From assembly GCF_037893015.1 (NCBI RefSeq), contig NC_133664.1, forward strand, positions 128,074,478 to 128,138,477: a stretch of DNA of 64,000 nucleotides, read 5' to 3'. The notes beneath the pieces are model-generated. The model saw nothing but the letters and a program-made list of their open reading frames with translations, was not told where the DNA came from and searched no databases. Source of the DNA: Macrotis lagotis. Its lineage: Eukaryota > Chordata > Mammalia > Peramelemorphia > Peramelidae. The stretch's first letter is position 1, and every line of letters starts with the position of its first letter. The position numbers and the translations under genes were made by a program. Below, one piece after another: positions 10,542 through 20,087 of the stretch.

Positions 10542-11160
10542 TCAGCTTCAGAAGCTGCAGAGTGCACAATCATCTGCAAAGAGAAAATCATGCAACTCAT
10601 TGTTGTATGTCTGTGAGACCTGGACAGTCTACCAGCACCATGTTGGGAAATTGAATTGCTTCCATTTAAATTGTCTTCATAAGATTCTGAAGATCACCTG
10701 GCAGGAGAAGATACCAGACACTGAGGTCCTTACTCAAGCTAAATTGTCTAGTATTCAAATGTTCCTACAGAGAACACAACTATGATGGACTGGTCACTTT
10801 GTTCCAATGCCAGACACAGTTTGCCAAAAAATATTATTTTATGGAGAACTCACACAGAGTAAGTGCTCACAAGGAGATCAAAATACCTTGAAAGTCTCTC
10901 TTAACAACTTTGGAAGTGATTATGAAGCATGGGAGACATTGACAGAGGACCTAGGATCTAGCACAAGACCACCCAGCATGGTGTGCTCTCATGGCACAGG
11001 TATAGTACTCTATGAGCAAAGTAGAATTGAAGTAGTTCAAAGGAAACATGAGATGCATACGTTTACAATAATCACCACAGGTGTTCACATGGACTCTTTG
11101 AACTTGACTTGTGGTAGAACATTCTAAGATCCTATTGGTCTGATCAGCCACAGTCAGACA
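10542..11160 (+). pseudogene. LINE ORF2 C-terminal fragment (not L1)
   Basis: Conceptual translation reads LLYVCETWTVYQHHVGKL...LHKILKITWQEKIPDTEVL, then after a stop WTGHFVPMPD...ILFYGELTQ, and near the end LTCGRTF and IGLISHSQT. The LLYxxETWTL motif, a 'WxGHxxRM...LLYGEL' block and a terminal Cys/His knuckle are usual at the C-terminus of non-LTR retrotransposon polymerases of the RTE/CR1/Rex type. Frames used are 10600-10785 and 10807-11127. The catalytic core is absent, so this is a 5'-truncated dead copy. Clade assignment is uncertain. A young SINE sits just before the 5' edge. Confidence 0.6.
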
Positions 11161-11867
11161 CTGTAATTCATCTCTAACATAGTGATGTTATTTTGACTTC
11201 TTTGATAAGGAAGAATAAGAAACAACTATTAAACCAATTTTATGACATCATAGGGTGGTTAGCTGCTTGTCAAATCCCAAGGATTTTTATAAAAAAATTT
11301 AGCATTTTCTAATAGAAAAATTCTCAATGGATATAAGCATACTTTTTTTTTCTCTAAGGAAAAAGTCCAAGTAATCAACAGTCATGAACAAAATCACTAA
11401 TGTACAAAATCACTAATAAAATGTAAAAATGTACAAAATCACTAATAATTAAACTAATAAAAGCCATTAAACTTTGGGTTTTACCTCATATGGATCAAAT
11501 TGACTAAGATGGCAAAAATAGAAAATTGCAATTGTTGAAGGGATTGATAATTTATTGGTGGAGTTGTGTGGAGTCGAGACATCTAGAAAGCAATTTGGAA
11601 TTGTAATCCAAAAGTCAATAATAAACTATGCTCATACTTTGTTTATTTGGTACCACTAAAAGGCCTATACCACAAAGAGCTCAGAGAAAGAGGAAAAAGA
11701 CTCATATATACAAAACTATAGTCTCTCTCTCTCTCTCTTTGTAATGACAAAGAACTGAAACAAGGTGGGGGGGTGCCCATCAGTTGGGTAATGACTAAAA
11801 AAGTAAAGGACATATACATATTGTTATAGATGAATAAAAAGAAAAATCTGCTAGAGTGAGAGAAAAT

Positions 11868-12362
11868 TGTACATTTTATTCACAAACCTTGCAAGATACA
11901 CCTTACAAGGTATGGGTACTTCACTCCTAGGTGCGAAGCACACCTTAGTCTCAGGAGTCAGGTAATTTATTGTCCTCAGAAACTTGTTCGCTTCCCTCTT
12001 GGATGTTCATAGTCCTCTCAGGGTTTGAGTTACAATCTAAAAGGTCCACCCATTCCATGATATGACCCTAATATGATACCCCCCACATCATACAATCCAT
12101 GATATGCTAATGAACCTCAATTGTCACAGGGGATGTGTAGGTTAATATTCAATAACTTAATTGCACAGACTCAGTAGCATTAGGGCAAGATCTCTAGGTC
12201 ACTCTTGACCACTTGAGAACCGGTTTGGGGTTTGGTATCCCTGGAGTGGAATTAGGAAAACTCTTCCATTCCTGTGATTGGCTGGGCCATTCCCCCATTG
12301 TAATGGATTCCCTAAGGCTCCCCTCCACATCCTGTGAAGACCATCATCCTATATTTCTCACA
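11868..12362 (-). mobile_element. Probable solo LTR of an endogenous retrovirus
   Basis: On the minus strand this block starts TGTGAGAAATATAGG, carries CCAGCCAATCACAGG (CCAAT-box-like), AATAAATTACC and, near the end, GAATAAAATGTACA. The TG...CA ends, a polyadenylation signal near the 3' edge and a length of about 495 bp fit an LTR. It interrupts an old L1. I could not find a clean target-site duplication, and the right edge abuts a CATATA-rich run that may obscure the border. It is unrelated in sequence to the gammaretroviral LTRs at 13.4 and 18.0 kb. Confidence 0.45.
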
Positions 12363-12435
12363 CATATATACATATACACATATATAAACACATATACATA
12401 TATATATGTATGTAAAGTTTGTATATATTTATGTG
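12363..12435. repeat. AT/AC-rich low-complexity tract
   Basis: Repeated CATATA/TATACA units adjoining the solo-LTR candidate. Confidence 0.8.
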
Positions 12436-12795
12436 TATATGTAATTGTTTCATAAGACCCTCTTTCACATAAACCTGGGAAGAATTATATAAACTAATGC
12501 AAGGTGAAGCAAGCAGATGCATTAGAACAATTTATACAGCAATAATAATATTGTAAAGAAAAACAACTTTGAAAGAATTAAGAACTCTGATCACTGCAGT
12601 GACCAACCATGACTCCCCAAGGAATGAAGCATGTTACCCATAGAAGGGTGATAGACTCAAGGTGCATAACAAAACATAAATTTTCAGACAAGTATGGATT
12701 TGTTTTTATTGACTATGCTTCTTTGTCATACAGGTTGTGTTTTTGTTTTTGGGGGGAAGGGAACTTTTGTGGAGGACTGTGGATCTAGAGATAGG

Positions 12796-13403
12796 TATTT
12801 AAACAAAAGATCACTAAAGCATTTTCTAAATTCATAGAAGAGAACAGAAGGAAATTCAAAAGAAAACATAGATAAGTAGAATAACACTGAAAATAACAGA
12901 CTGGGCTTATTAGAAACATTTTTAAGGGAAGCTATCTATATTAATGTAAAATCTCCCTTAGGGATTCCCCAGCAAAAGCCACACAGCATCCAGTCAATTT
13001 AGACCTGGGAGGCATAGCTATTATCTCATCTAGGGTTCTAGGAGTAACCCTGTGGTGAATATCCTTCTAGATGTACCAAATCACCCCACCAATGTGCTTC
13101 CCTTGATCAGACAGCAAACTCAGTTCTTTAGCAAATTCCTTTACTCAAATGACATAGGGGAGCAATACTCTGCCACAAATATGTCCAAAGTCCAAGAGAG
13201 CACAGAGTGAACAAGAACTTAAAATGCAATGGTAGTAAGACATACAAGCAGTAAACACATTGATGCAGGGAATTATGAGAATATGATGCAGGAAGTTATG
13301 AACATAGGAGATATGTAATTGGAAACAGATTTTGTAATCCTTTATATTGTTAAACTTTGAAAAAAATTATTATCTGCTCCTGTGATGTAAATTGACTTCT
13401 ATT
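12796..13403. other. No gene seen; left flank of the provirus
   Basis: No supported ORF, and no repeat I recognise. Confidence 0.45.
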
Positions 13404-13407
13404 GTTC
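13404..13407. repeat. Proviral target-site duplication, left copy
   Basis: GTTC directly before the 5' LTR; the same four bases follow the 3' LTR at 18442-18445. Gammaretroviral integrases make 4-bp duplications. Confidence 0.85.
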
Positions 13408-13801
13408 TGAAGCAGCTGTGAACCGCCCCCCCCCCCAGGCCCACCTTGCTCCCCCACCCTAAGTCTCCCTAAGTTTCGATTTTCTATAACAGTGTCAGTT
13501 CTCGATAAACGAAACCTAAGGACCAAGTGGTTGGGAAACATCCTGTTAGACAAACAACTCTAGACCATGAGGAACTCAGCTGCTGCGAACGTATCCCCAC
13601 TCAGCAACTTGTTAAACCACAAAGAAAAATCCCCCTTGTGGTTTTCAGACATAAAAAGACTGTGCTGAGAGCAGCTCGGGGCCAGTTCTTGACTGAGCCC
13701 CAGCGAGCTGGTTAATAAATCCTCCTGCTTTTGCATCAAGTCTGGCCTTCTGTGGTGATTGCGGGTCTCTGTCAGTCCTGAGGGGCTTTTCGGCCCTAAC
13801 A
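13408..13801 (+). promoter_or_regulatory. Proviral 5' LTR
   Basis: Begins TGAAGCAGCTGTGAACC and ends GGCCCTAACA. It contains a TATA-like ATAAAAAGA near 13651 and an AATAAA polyadenylation signal at 13714-13719, so U3, R and U5 are recognisable. Relative to the 3' LTR it has a longer poly-C run (around 13424) and scattered, mostly transition, differences. Confidence 0.95.
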
Positions 13802-13803
13802 TC

Positions 13804-13821
13804 TGGGGGCTCGTGCGGGAT
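13804..13821 (+). promoter_or_regulatory. Primer binding site, tRNA-Pro type
   Basis: TGGGGGCTCGTGCGGGAT, two bases after the LTR end. It matches the classic proline-tRNA primer site except for one base (TGC in place of TCC). This primer choice is typical of gammaretroviruses. Confidence 0.9.
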
Positions 13822-13857
13822 ACACGGGGACCCCCTTCCACTCCAGGAGTCAGCCTT

Positions 13858-13868
13858 GGAGGTAAGAC
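13858..13868 (+). promoter_or_regulatory. Candidate major splice donor
   Basis: GGAGGTAAGAC, with the cut expected before GTAAGA at 13862. It lies downstream of the primer site in the leader, where the env subgenomic RNA donor is expected. Confidence 0.55.
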
Positions 13869-13952
13869 ACTTGCCTAGGCATCCTAATCTATGTACTGTC
13901 TGTGTCGGTGTGTCAGTCCCTGTTCTATCTGTATCTCGCTTGAGTCTAGCTT

Positions 13953-14207
13953 CTGGTTTCTGTTTTGGGACAACTCCTGCTGTCCGTGAGGACAGCAGGT
14001 CCGTGGTCGGCAGACGTGTCAAGGGACCACAGTTGTCACCCTGGGGGACGCCCCGGGGAAGGGGGGAGAGCCGGGGACGCGTACTCCTTGTTGGAAGTAA
14101 GACGCCCAGGTCGTGCAGCATTCCTCTTCGATTGGTCTCTGCAGGCCAAGTTTCTTACTCTTTTGTACGTTTTGTGTGTAGGTATCGCCATCTTATGTTT
14201 TGAAGTT
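13953..14207 (+). CDS. Glyco-Gag-like leader in frame with gag
   Basis: The frame that contains gag MGQT stays open upstream for 85 codons, back to a TAG at 13947-13949. There is no ATG; a CTG at 13953 is the farthest upstream candidate start, with further TTG/CTG codons at 13965-13979. Just before the gag methionine is the hydrophobic stretch [17 protein letters not shown] (14151-14201), long enough to span a membrane. Some gammaretroviruses make a second Gag from an upstream CUG, with a leader of similar length ending in a membrane anchor (glycosylated Gag, involved in release and evasion of restriction). Translation here is unproven, and the downstream gag frame now stops at 14577. Confidence 0.5.
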
Positions 14208-15605
14208 ATGGGACAAACAAACAGTAACCCTCTTAGCCTCACCCTGGGACATTGGGCTGAAGTAAGAGTCAGAGGACATAACCTGTCGGTGGTATTAAAA
14301 AGGGGTCATGGAAAATCCTTTTGCAGCTCCGAGTGGCCCACCTTTGGGGTGGGGTGGCCAGCTAATGGGACCTTCAATCGGTCTGTTATCTTGACAGTGA
14401 AAGGAATTGTATCCCAAACACGGAAGGAGGGCCACCCAGATCAACAACCTTACATCTTAGTGTGGCAGGACCTGGTGGAAGACCCTCCCCCTTGGGTCAA
14501 ACCCTGGGTCCCTCCTCTAGTTAAAACCCTGGCTCTTAAGGCTGCCCAAAACCCCCAGCCTCCACTTGCTCCTCCTTGAATCCCCATCACCCCCCTTACC
14601 CTACAGTTGGACACCTCCCTCATGAGCCGCTCCCTCCCCCTCACCCTGATGCTTTCCTTCAGCCCCTGAGGCTCCGGGACCAGCCTTTGGCACTCGCAGA
14701 TGCCGAGCGGCTACTCCCGATTCCACAGTGGCCCTCCCTCTCCAAGTGCTGGGTCCCCCTCCACCCGCTATGGCCGATGGAGAAACCCCCCCAGCCCTAC
14801 CTCCTGTGTTCCTCTGTATCCAGCCCTTCTCCTCTTCTGATCTCTATAATTGGAAAACTAACTACCCCCGCTCTCTAACAGCGGCTCACTGGGCCGGTAG
14901 AATCCTTGATGTTTTCTCATCAGCCCACTTGGGACGATTGTTGCAGACTCTCTTCACCACAGAGGAAAGGGTACCCGTGGTCCAGACAGGCAGCTCACGC
15001 AATTCCCCCACCTGATTGAAACCACTTTCCCCTTACTCGACCCACCTGGGATTTCAACACAGCTGGAGGTAGGGAGCGACTGACAGTCTACCGCCAGATT
15101 CTTGTGGCGGGCCTGAGGGGAGCGGCCAGATGGCCCACTAATTTGGCAAAGGTAAGGGAGGTCCTCCAAGGACCCACAGAACCACCACCCTCTGTCTTCC
15201 TTGAGAAGACTAATGGATGCCTTTCCACAAATTACACCCTTTGACCCGATGGCAGATAGCCAACGGGCCTCAGTGGCAATGGCCTTTATTGGTCAGCCTG
15301 TATATGATATCAAAAGAAAGCTACAGAGGGTGGAGGGCTTATAGGACTACTCATTACAAGACTTAGTCAAGGAGGCGAAAAAGGTGTACTATAAAAGAGA
15401 GACTGAGGAGGGAAGAGAAAGAAGAAGAGGAGGGAGAAGAATTTGGCCCGCATCCTGGTAGCAGTGGGGGGAGAGCAGGGTCAGTTGAAGGAGAAAGCAT
15501 ACAGGGTAGGGGGAGAGAAATCGGCGAGGGGTCGCCAAACGTGCACCTACTGTAAAGAAACTGGGCACTGGAAGAGAAAGAATGCCCTAAAAGGAAGATA
15601 AGAGA
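14208..15605 (+). pseudogene. gag: gag (matrix, p12-like, capsid, nucleocapsid), broken
   Basis: Gag builds the virion core. ATG 14208 starts MGQT, with the glycine needed for myristoylation. The matrix domain runs open through [10 protein letters not shown] and DPPPWVKPW to a TGA at 14577-14579. A proline-rich p12-like part with a PPYP run follows in another frame (about 14576-14750). Capsid appears at 14728-15015 (SSDLYNWKTNYP), then in a shifted frame [18 protein letters not shown] (from about 15088), and the major homology region as YDIKRKLQRVEGL ending at a stop near 15343. Nucleocapsid has one zinc knuckle, CTYCKETGHW (15542 on), whose last cysteine is in a different frame because of a small indel. 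At least four disruptions; no functional Gag is possible. Confidence 0.92.
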
Positions 15606-15669
15606 AGGAGGGACTAAGCTCTTGGCATTAGGAACCGACTCAGAATAGGAAAGTCAGGGATATGCAGAG

Positions 15670-17240
15670 AGGAAACCTGTAAAGTTCCTAGTAGATACTG
15701 ACGCCCAATACTCTGTCCTACTGGACCCCAAGGGGCCTATGTCTAGCAAAAATCCTGGGTGATAGGCGCTACTGGCCACCAGCAATACCCTTGGATCACC
15801 AAACGAACTGTGGACCTGGGAACAGGGGAGGTGGCTCACTCCTTCCTTGTCATTCCTGAATGCCCTGCCCCTCTATTAGGGAGAAATTTGCTAACTAAAC
15901 TGAAGGCGCAGATCGCTTTCCGCCCGAAGGGGCCTTCCGTTATCTTGAAAGGACAAGAAGTTGCCGCACTTACCCTAAGATTGGAGGACGGACACCGACT
16001 CTATCCGAGCTTGCCCCCATCATCATCAGGAGTCAGCTTAGCCTCCCAATGGGTGACTAAGTTCCCCAATGCCCGGGCAGAAACAGCGGGACTGGGGTTA
16101 GTGAAAACAAGACCCTCCATTGCCAATCATGCACTGCCCGGGACACCAGAAAGGGAACGGAGAGGTAGCTAGTGGTAACCAAAGAGCGGACCAGGAGGCC
16201 AGGCTAGCCGCCCATACTACGCCCACCGCTCTGCTCCTCTAAGAAGAAAACACTGAGCATTCTGTGAAACTGACCCACAACACACCAGGAACACGAGAGC
16301 TGACAGAAGAACAGGCAACTCAACTACTTCAGCATCTTCACAATCTGACTCATTTGGGGTATAGGAAACTTGAAGCCCTAGCTCGGGCCACCCCATACAA
16401 GGTACCAGGGCTTAGGGAACTAGCACAAAAAGTGACTGAGAACTGCAAACCTTGCCAACTGCTGAATGCCCCTACACAGAAATCTCCAGCAGGAAGGAGG
16501 GTAAGGGGAGACCGACCAGGGAACTGTTGGGAGGTGGACTTTACAGAAATGAAACCAGCTAAATATGGGTGCCAGTATCTTCTAATTTTTGTGGAATACT
16601 TTCTCAGGGTGGGATGAGGCTCCCCACACAAAATACAGACGGCTGCTGTAGTGGCCAAGAGAACTTTTACATGAAATCTTTCCCCAGTTCGGGTTACCCA
16701 AAATGATAGGGTCAGATAACAGGCCGGCCTTCATAAGCCAAGTGAGCCAGGGATTAGCAAAGGTTGGGGACAGAGTGGAAACTACATTGTGCTTATAGGT
16801 CACAGAGCTCTGGGCAAGTGGAAAGGATGAATAGGACCCTGAAAGAAACTAACACAAAATTGCCTATAGAGACTGGCTTGGAAGACTGGACAGTGCTCCT
16901 ACCGTATGCCCTGTTCAGGGCCTGGAACACCCCTGGGCCCTTACAGCTCACACCCTTTGAAATCCTGTTCGGGTTTCCCCCCTCCCCCTCCTTTAGTAGC
17001 GATGGTTACTCCTTCCCTCTGTCCGGTTTCTTCTTCCCTTCTTGACAGGCTTAAAGCTCTTGGGATCGTCCAGCGGGGAGTCTGGAGAAAAATAGCAGCT
17101 GCCTACGCCCCCAGGGACATACAGGTGTCGCATCGCTTCCAGGTCTGCGACTTCGTCAGGTGGCCAACCTCGAACCCCGGTGAAAGGGTCCATACCTGGT
17201 GCTTCTCACCACCCCTACCGCTGTCAAGGTCAATGGGGTC
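15670..17240 (+). pseudogene. pol: pol (protease, RT stub, integrase), internally deleted
   Basis: Protease: FLVDTDAQYSVL at 15685-15720, where the catalytic Asp-Thr-Gly has become Asp-Thr-Asp (codon 15700-15702), then after a frameshift PAPLLGRNLLTKL. The N-terminal edge of reverse transcriptase follows (WVTKFPNARAETAGLGLV, about 16051-16104). Within a few codons the sequence jumps to the RNase H C-terminus ([22 protein letters not shown], about 16126-16215), so the polymerase palm and most of RNase H are deleted. Integrase: zinc-binding HNLTHLGY...CKPCQ (16342-16458), then Asp at 16537 (WEVDFTE), Asp at 16715 (GSDNRPAF) and Glu at 16821 (GQVERMN), a D,D-35-E layout. These lie in three frames. 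The C-terminal SH3-like part reaches about 17240 with an internal stop. Confidence 0.92.
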
Positions 17241-18037
17241 GCTGCCTGAGTGCATGCTTCTCATGTTAAGCCTGCTCAGCCACCTGATTCAGCATGGACG
17301 GCCAAAAGAACTGAGTACCCCCTCCAGCTACGCCTCTGTCGGGCAGGCAATGATAGTGACAATCCTTCTGGGACTTCCCCCAGCTAGCCCTTCTCCAAAC
17401 CCCCACATGCCCCAAAAGCTGACCTGGCAGGTGTGGTCCCAAACGGGGGAGCACGTCTGGAGTAGCACTGAAGTACACCCCCCTTGGACTTGGTGGCCCA
17501 CTCTGACCCCTAAGCTCTGTGCCCTCATAGCGGGCTTGGAAGGGGGGGGGAATCCCTGACCTCACTCATGAGGGGGCTCCCTAAGGACTATATCTCCAAA
17601 ACAACCACGGGGTGCAGCAACCCATGGGCCCGCAGTGCCCTGGGAAAAGCTAACTTCTATGTCTGCCCTTCTGAGGGGAGGGATAAAAAGAGGAATGCTG
17701 TTTCTATGCCGATCACTCAGGGGTAGTGAGAGACTCCATGTCAAACCTCCGGAGGCGGCTGGAGGATCGCAGAAAGGAGAGGGAATCCCACCAAGGATGG
17801 TACGAGGGCTGGTTCGGCCATTCCCCCTGGTTCACAACCCTGCTCTCTACCCTCATTGGCCCCCTCATGATTCTCCTGCTACTGCTCACCATAGGTCCCT
17901 GCGTCATAAACCGCCTAGTGGAATTTGTTAGAGATCAAATTAGTGCTGTCCATGTTATGATCCTCAGTCAGCGGTATCAGACCCTCCCCCGAGACGACGA
18001 GCTTCCCCTAGAGTTTGAAGAATCAAACTTCCAATAG
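17241..18037 (+). pseudogene. env: env (surface and transmembrane protein), internally deleted
   Basis: Env mediates receptor binding and fusion. The surface-subunit N-terminus is readable at about 17390-17560 (NPHMPQKLTWQVWSQTGEHV, PPWTWWPTLTP). This resembles the gibbon-ape-leukaemia/koala-retrovirus/feline-leukaemia group in style; that is recollection, not a search. A short surface remnant follows at about 17580-17700 (FYVCP). The sequence then jumps into the end of the transmembrane subunit (17726-18037), with the anchor segment [20 protein letters not shown] and a cytoplasmic tail containing a YQTL sorting motif, stopping at TAG 18035. The receptor-binding core, the cleavage site, the fusion peptide and the conserved Cys motif of the ectodomain are all absent. 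Start overlaps the integrase C-terminus, as is usual. Confidence 0.88.
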
Positions 18038-18050
18038 GAAAAGGGAGGAA
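18037..18050 (+). promoter_or_regulatory. Polypurine tract
   Basis: GGAAAAGGGAGGAA directly abuts the 3' LTR; this is the primer for plus-strand DNA synthesis in retroviruses. Confidence 0.9.
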
Positions 18051-18441
18051 TGAAGCGGCCGTGAACCGGCCCCCCTAGGCCCACCTTGCTCCCCCACCCT
18101 AAGTCTCCCTAAGTTTCGATTTTCTATAACAGTGTCAGTTCTTGATAAACGAAACCTAAGGACCAAGTGGTTGGGAAACATCCTGTTAGACAAACAACTC
18201 TAGACAACGAGGAACTCAGCTGCTGCGAACGTGTCCCCACTCAGCAACTCGTTAAACCACAAAGAAAAATCCCCCTTGCGGTTTTCAGACATAAAAAGAT
18301 TGTGCTGAGAGCAGCTCGGGGCCAGTTCTTGACTGAGCCCCAGTGCGCTGGTTAATAAATCCTCCTGCTTTTGCATCAAGTCTGGCCTTCTGCGGTGATT
18401 GGGGGTCTCTGTCGGTCCTGAGGGGCTTTTCAGCCCTAACA
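18051..18441 (+). promoter_or_regulatory. Proviral 3' LTR
   Basis: Begins TGAAGCGGCCGTGAACC, ends AGCCCTAACA, and has AATAAA at 18354-18359. It is collinear with the 5' LTR throughout and is followed by the GTTC duplication. Confidence 0.96.
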
Positions 18442-18445
18442 GTTC
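18442..18445. repeat. Proviral target-site duplication, right copy
   Basis: GTTC, identical to 13404-13407. Confidence 0.85.
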
Positions 18446-20084
18446 CATTTGTGACTTATCCTCATCCCCACCCCACCACCAACTATCAACCTTTTACATG
18501 GTTTCAGTCTTAAGGGTGGAAGGATTTCTCCTTTGCCCTCAGTCTCCAGACCCTTCAATACCCAGATAATGGACAAAACTATAAAAATTTAGCCTAACTC
18601 CCCTCAAGGTGCAGATTCCAAAGTCTCCACCCAGTTTCCACTCTACCTGGCCATCCCCTCAGTCTCTCAAACAAATCTCCCCTAGTCTTTTGTTATTTAC
18701 TCTTGTCCTCAAAGTGCTTGCTACTTCTCCAGGAGGAGAACAGATTTTAATCTGTACTCTTTGTAGGCCCCAGGGTTGTATGCGAATTCTTTCACCATTC
18801 AAAACTCTCGATCTTAAATTGGCAATGCCAACCCTAGCTAACAACAGGACCAAGGCAATGCACAAGGCTAGGATAGCAGGGTTTCAGTGTCCTTTCTTTC
18901 TACAAAGCATTCTCATGAAGCTCACTCCACGTTATTGTTTTGCTCAGCTGGTTCTTTATAGCGTATAGTTTCTCTGACAGTCCAGTAGTCCAGCTGAGTT
19001 TTTTTCACTGTAGTATATAACGTCTCAACTATAGCCAGGCCAATTTGTGGCTGAGTAGGTCACTCAGTAACTGTGTTGTTCCTCACCTAACTCCATTGCT
19101 GCTAACCAAACTGGACTGATTGCTCATCACTGTACTCCTCTGAGGATACTATCTCTGTTGGGCAAGCCAATCCTACATTCTCCTGGACTTGCTCTCCAGT
19201 GAGGAGTTATTGTCTTTTTCCTACTTCACTGGATAACCTGGGGGATTCTGGGCCCCCTCATTTCCTGAAATGTTCCTAAAATCTAACAGCTACAACAAGT
19301 CTTAGTTTTTTGAATGAATTTTTTTTAGCTAAAAGTCCCTTCCCTCAATAAGCCACTTCTTGTGGCCTTGTGGAATCTAGTTTCAATTTAGTCATTTTCA
19401 CTTTCCCAGTTTCTGGCAATTTTAGGTAAAGGAGTAGCTAGGTGTGAATACAATCTATGTCCTGGAGGCACAATCTTTTGCTTGCTGCCTATTTGATAAG
19501 CATTTAAGAAACACCCTCCTCTAGACATCCTTTATCCTACTTTTTCATCACTTTAACAGCTCTAACTAGTGGTTGCAAAACAAAACAAAACAAAACAAAA
19601 AACCAGGCCCCTTAAGCCACAGTTGTGAGACACCTCCTTAATCCTCTCCACATTCAGGTTCTCCAGCAAGATTCTTATCTGGGCTAGGGTGAGGGATTTT
19701 CTTTAACTTCCTCCCCATCTCAAGGCCTGGCACTATGCCTCACCACACTGTCCTCACTTCACCTCGGTGGTTTTCTGAGGCTGAAGATAAACATATGCTT
19801 GCCTCTGTTAGGCCTTCAATTCTCCTTTCTAGGACAAGGAATGCCTTTTTTGTGTCTGAAGGTTTTCCCTTTTCCCTTTCAAAGTCTCTTTTATTCTTTT
19901 CAGACCTGCATTTTAAGTGAAGCTTCATTAGAGATGCTTCTCAGTGCTGGCTGAACTAGGTTAAATTGCAATTGGAAAATGTTTAAAGAAGTAAATAAAA
20001 TAATACCATATAGATAATGTTCACTTGTGATTGATCATTCTCCTCCTAGGTTTTCAGGACATTTTCTCCTGTTTTTCCTCCTAC
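18446..20084. other. No gene seen; right flank of the provirus
   Basis: Mostly unassigned, pyrimidine-leaning sequence with a short (AAAAC)n run at 19576-19600. A 119-codon plus-strand frame (18609-18968) shows no motif and no homology I recognise; I do not call it a gene. Confidence 0.45.
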
Positions 20085-20087
20085 CTA

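Larger units (their letters stand above)
11340..12795 (+). mobile_element. Old L1 3' end, split by a later insertion
   Basis: The left part (11340-11866) parallels the end of L1 ORF2: GTGGAGTTGTGTGGAG, AAAGGCCTATACC, TGACAAAGAACTGAAAC, CCCATCAGTTGGGTAATG. The right part (about 12463-12795) continues with CTGGGAAGAATTATATAAACTAATGCA...AGCAAGCAG, a 3' UTR of an older L1 type also found at 41.4 and 55.4 kb. The two halves are separated by the LTR-like block and an AT/AC-rich tract. Confidence 0.7.
13408..18441 (+). mobile_element. Gammaretrovirus-type endogenous provirus, internally deleted
   Basis: 5034 bp from LTR to LTR, against roughly 8-9 kb for a complete gammaretrovirus. It has paired LTRs (394 and 391 bp), a proline-tRNA-type primer binding site, a gag beginning MGQT, pol and env remnants and a polypurine tract, in standard order and all on the plus strand. 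The LTRs differ at about 15 positions outside a variable poly-C stretch (around 4%), so it integrated millions of years ago. Most of reverse transcriptase/RNase H and most of env are missing, and the remaining genes are frameshifted. It is not capable of replication. Its base composition is visibly more GC-rich than the flanks. Confidence 0.97.

Noticed and set aside
10951-11151. Minus-strand frame opposite the LINE fragment
   Set aside because: Antisense of the plus-strand LINE polymerase homology.
13560-14242. Minus-strand frames across the 5' LTR and leader
   Set aside because: Antisense reading of GC-rich viral leader; no motif, and the plus-strand retroviral content explains the region.
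16906-17559. 217-codon plus-strand frame as a novel gene
   Set aside because: Proline/serine-rich out-of-frame reading of the integrase tail; only its end coincides with the env start. Annotated under pol and env instead.
18609-18968. 119-codon plus-strand frame right of the provirus
   Set aside because: No recognisable domain or family; within the length expected by chance for this composition. Not called without conservation evidence.
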